Positions 63,399-64,000 of a stretch of 64,000 nt of DNA are shown piece after piece. The first letter of the stretch is position 1; each line of letters starts with the position of its first letter. This DNA is from Lactobacillus johnsonii. GTDB lineage: Bacteria; Bacillota; Bacilli; Lactobacillales; Lactobacillaceae. A model generated the notes under the pieces. The model worked only from the letters and a program-made list of their open reading frames with translations, ran no database searches and was not told the origin of the DNA. The stretch lies in NCBI RefSeq assembly GCF_014058685.1, contig NZ_CP059055.1, positions 868,001-932,000 of the forward strand. The letters run 5' to 3'. A program made the translations under genes and the position numbers.

Positions 63399-64000
63399 AT
63401 GACTAATTATGATAGTTTAAAACAAATTAAGATTGGCTTTGCACCAACAAGAAGAAACATTTTTTCTGCAACAGCAGCAATTGAATTTGCAAATAAAACA
63501 CGTGAAAAATTAGATGAACTAGGTGTCAATTATGTTGACATTAAAGAAGTAAATGATGACGGACTTCTGTACGACGATGATGGATTAGAAAAGATTACTG
63601 AGAAATTCAAGAAAGCAAAAATTGATGGGTTGTTCATTGCTAATGAGAATTTTGGTACTGAGTATGAAGTGGCAAGATTAGCTGCTAAACTTAATGTCCC
63701 GGTATTACTTTGGGGTCCAAAAGATGAAGCTCCAGCTCCCGACGGCTCACGTAGAAGGGATACACAGTGTGGATTATTTGCGATTGGAAAAGTTTTACGT
63801 CACTTTAATGTCCCGTTTACCTACATTAAAAATAGCGATATTGACGATCCTGCTTTTAGTAGAGGGATGATTGATTTTATCAAAGTATGTAATGTAGTTA
63901 AAACTTTTAAGAATACAAGAATTTTACAAATTGGTACTCGTCCCTTTGACTTTTGGTCAGTGATCGTTAATGAAGGAGAGTTATTAGAAAAGTTTGGTAT
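63399..64000 (+). CDS. L-fucose/L-arabinose isomerase-family protein, 5' part (runs off the window)
   Basis: The ATG at 63399 follows GAGAGG at 8 bp spacing; at least 200 codons are visible and the frame continues past the edge. The sequence (IKIGFAPTRRNIFSATAA, GLFIANENFGTEYEVARLAA, LNVPVLLWGPKDEAPAPDG and TRILQIGTRPFDFWSVIVNE) fits the N-terminal and middle domains of the fucose/arabinose isomerase superfamily. The metal-binding C-terminal part is beyond the window. With a kinase and a transketolase next door, it probably makes a ketose that the kinase then phosphorylates. Confidence 0.8.
   Translation, partial: MTNYDSLKQIKIGFAPTRRNIFSATAAIEFANKTREKLDELGVNYVDIKEVNDDGLLYDDDGLEKITEKFKKAKIDGLFIANENFGTEYEVARLAAKLNVPVLLWGPKDEAPAPDGSRRRDTQCGLFAIGKVLRHFNVPFTYIKNSDIDDPAFSRGMIDFIKVCNVVKTFKNTRILQIGTRPFDFWSVIVNEGELLEKFG

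Overview
The window looks like chromosome from a low-GC lactic acid bacterium of the Lactobacillus johnsonii/gasseri/acidophilus group. The signs are AT-rich codon use, many GTG/TTG starts behind strong ribosome binding sites, lactobacillus-type SLAP wall domains, peptidases PepT and PepO, PEP carboxylase, PyrR-type attenuators and a glycine T-box. This placement is an inference from protein character; no database search was possible.

Layout. 1-11,140 is core housekeeping: end of the PPDK regulatory protein gene (minus strand), rpsU, yqeY, phoH, ybeY, era, recO, a glycine T-box, glyQS, dnaG and rpoD. 11,141-15,060 is surface/secretory: a small 52-codon ORF overlapping a terminator, a lipoprotein, two membrane proteins and a SLAP-domain wall protein. 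15,123-17,557 holds a cytosolic DNA/RNA-nuclease-like protein and an IS3/IS150-type element lodged in the loop of a terminator-like hairpin. 17,692-20,619 is a polar amino-acid ABC transporter, followed by trmK, a Nif3 protein and pepT. 23,745-26,526 is a YtrA-type GntR regulator with an ABC ATPase and two duplicated permeases.

26,551-31,486 is the main accessory region. It is bounded by two matching fragments of one IS3-type element in the same orientation. Inside are an Rgg-like regulator, a hairpin at its stop codon, a 7-8-codon ORF ending VMGPCFPL, a 46-aa peptide ORF ending YVLGPSAM, an ABC exporter without a peptidase domain, and an HExxH metallopeptidase split across two frames exactly at a T TTT TTG slippery heptamer. 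A truncated NAD(P)-binding protein gene abuts the right IS fragment. I read this as a candidate peptide-signalling or RiPP-like export and processing system; no part of it matches a named system that I recognise.

31,534-39,480 holds signal peptidase I, two methyltransferase-type genes around an unknown membrane protein, a YbjQ protein, a DUF218 membrane protein, a Cof-type phosphatase and a large alpha/beta-hydrolase membrane protein. 39,777-50,222 is pyrimidine biosynthesis: pyrFE on the minus strand, diverging from pyrD, pyrR, pyrB, pyrC, carA, carB and a second pyrR. Folded leaders occur before pyrF, pyrD, pyrR and pyrB, so UMP supply is probably sensed by PyrR at several points.

50,274-58,864 contains a nicotinamidase-like hydrolase, ppc, a glycosyltransferase, a DNA alkylation repair gene cut by an IS30-type element (the frame is restored exactly when the IS and one copy of its 3-bp duplication are removed) and pepO. 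58,916-64,000 is a carbohydrate locus: an FGGY kinase and a two-subunit transketolase on the minus strand, a LacI regulator, and the start of a fucose/arabinose-isomerase-like gene. Two LacI/cre-like operators sit just upstream of the two structural operons.
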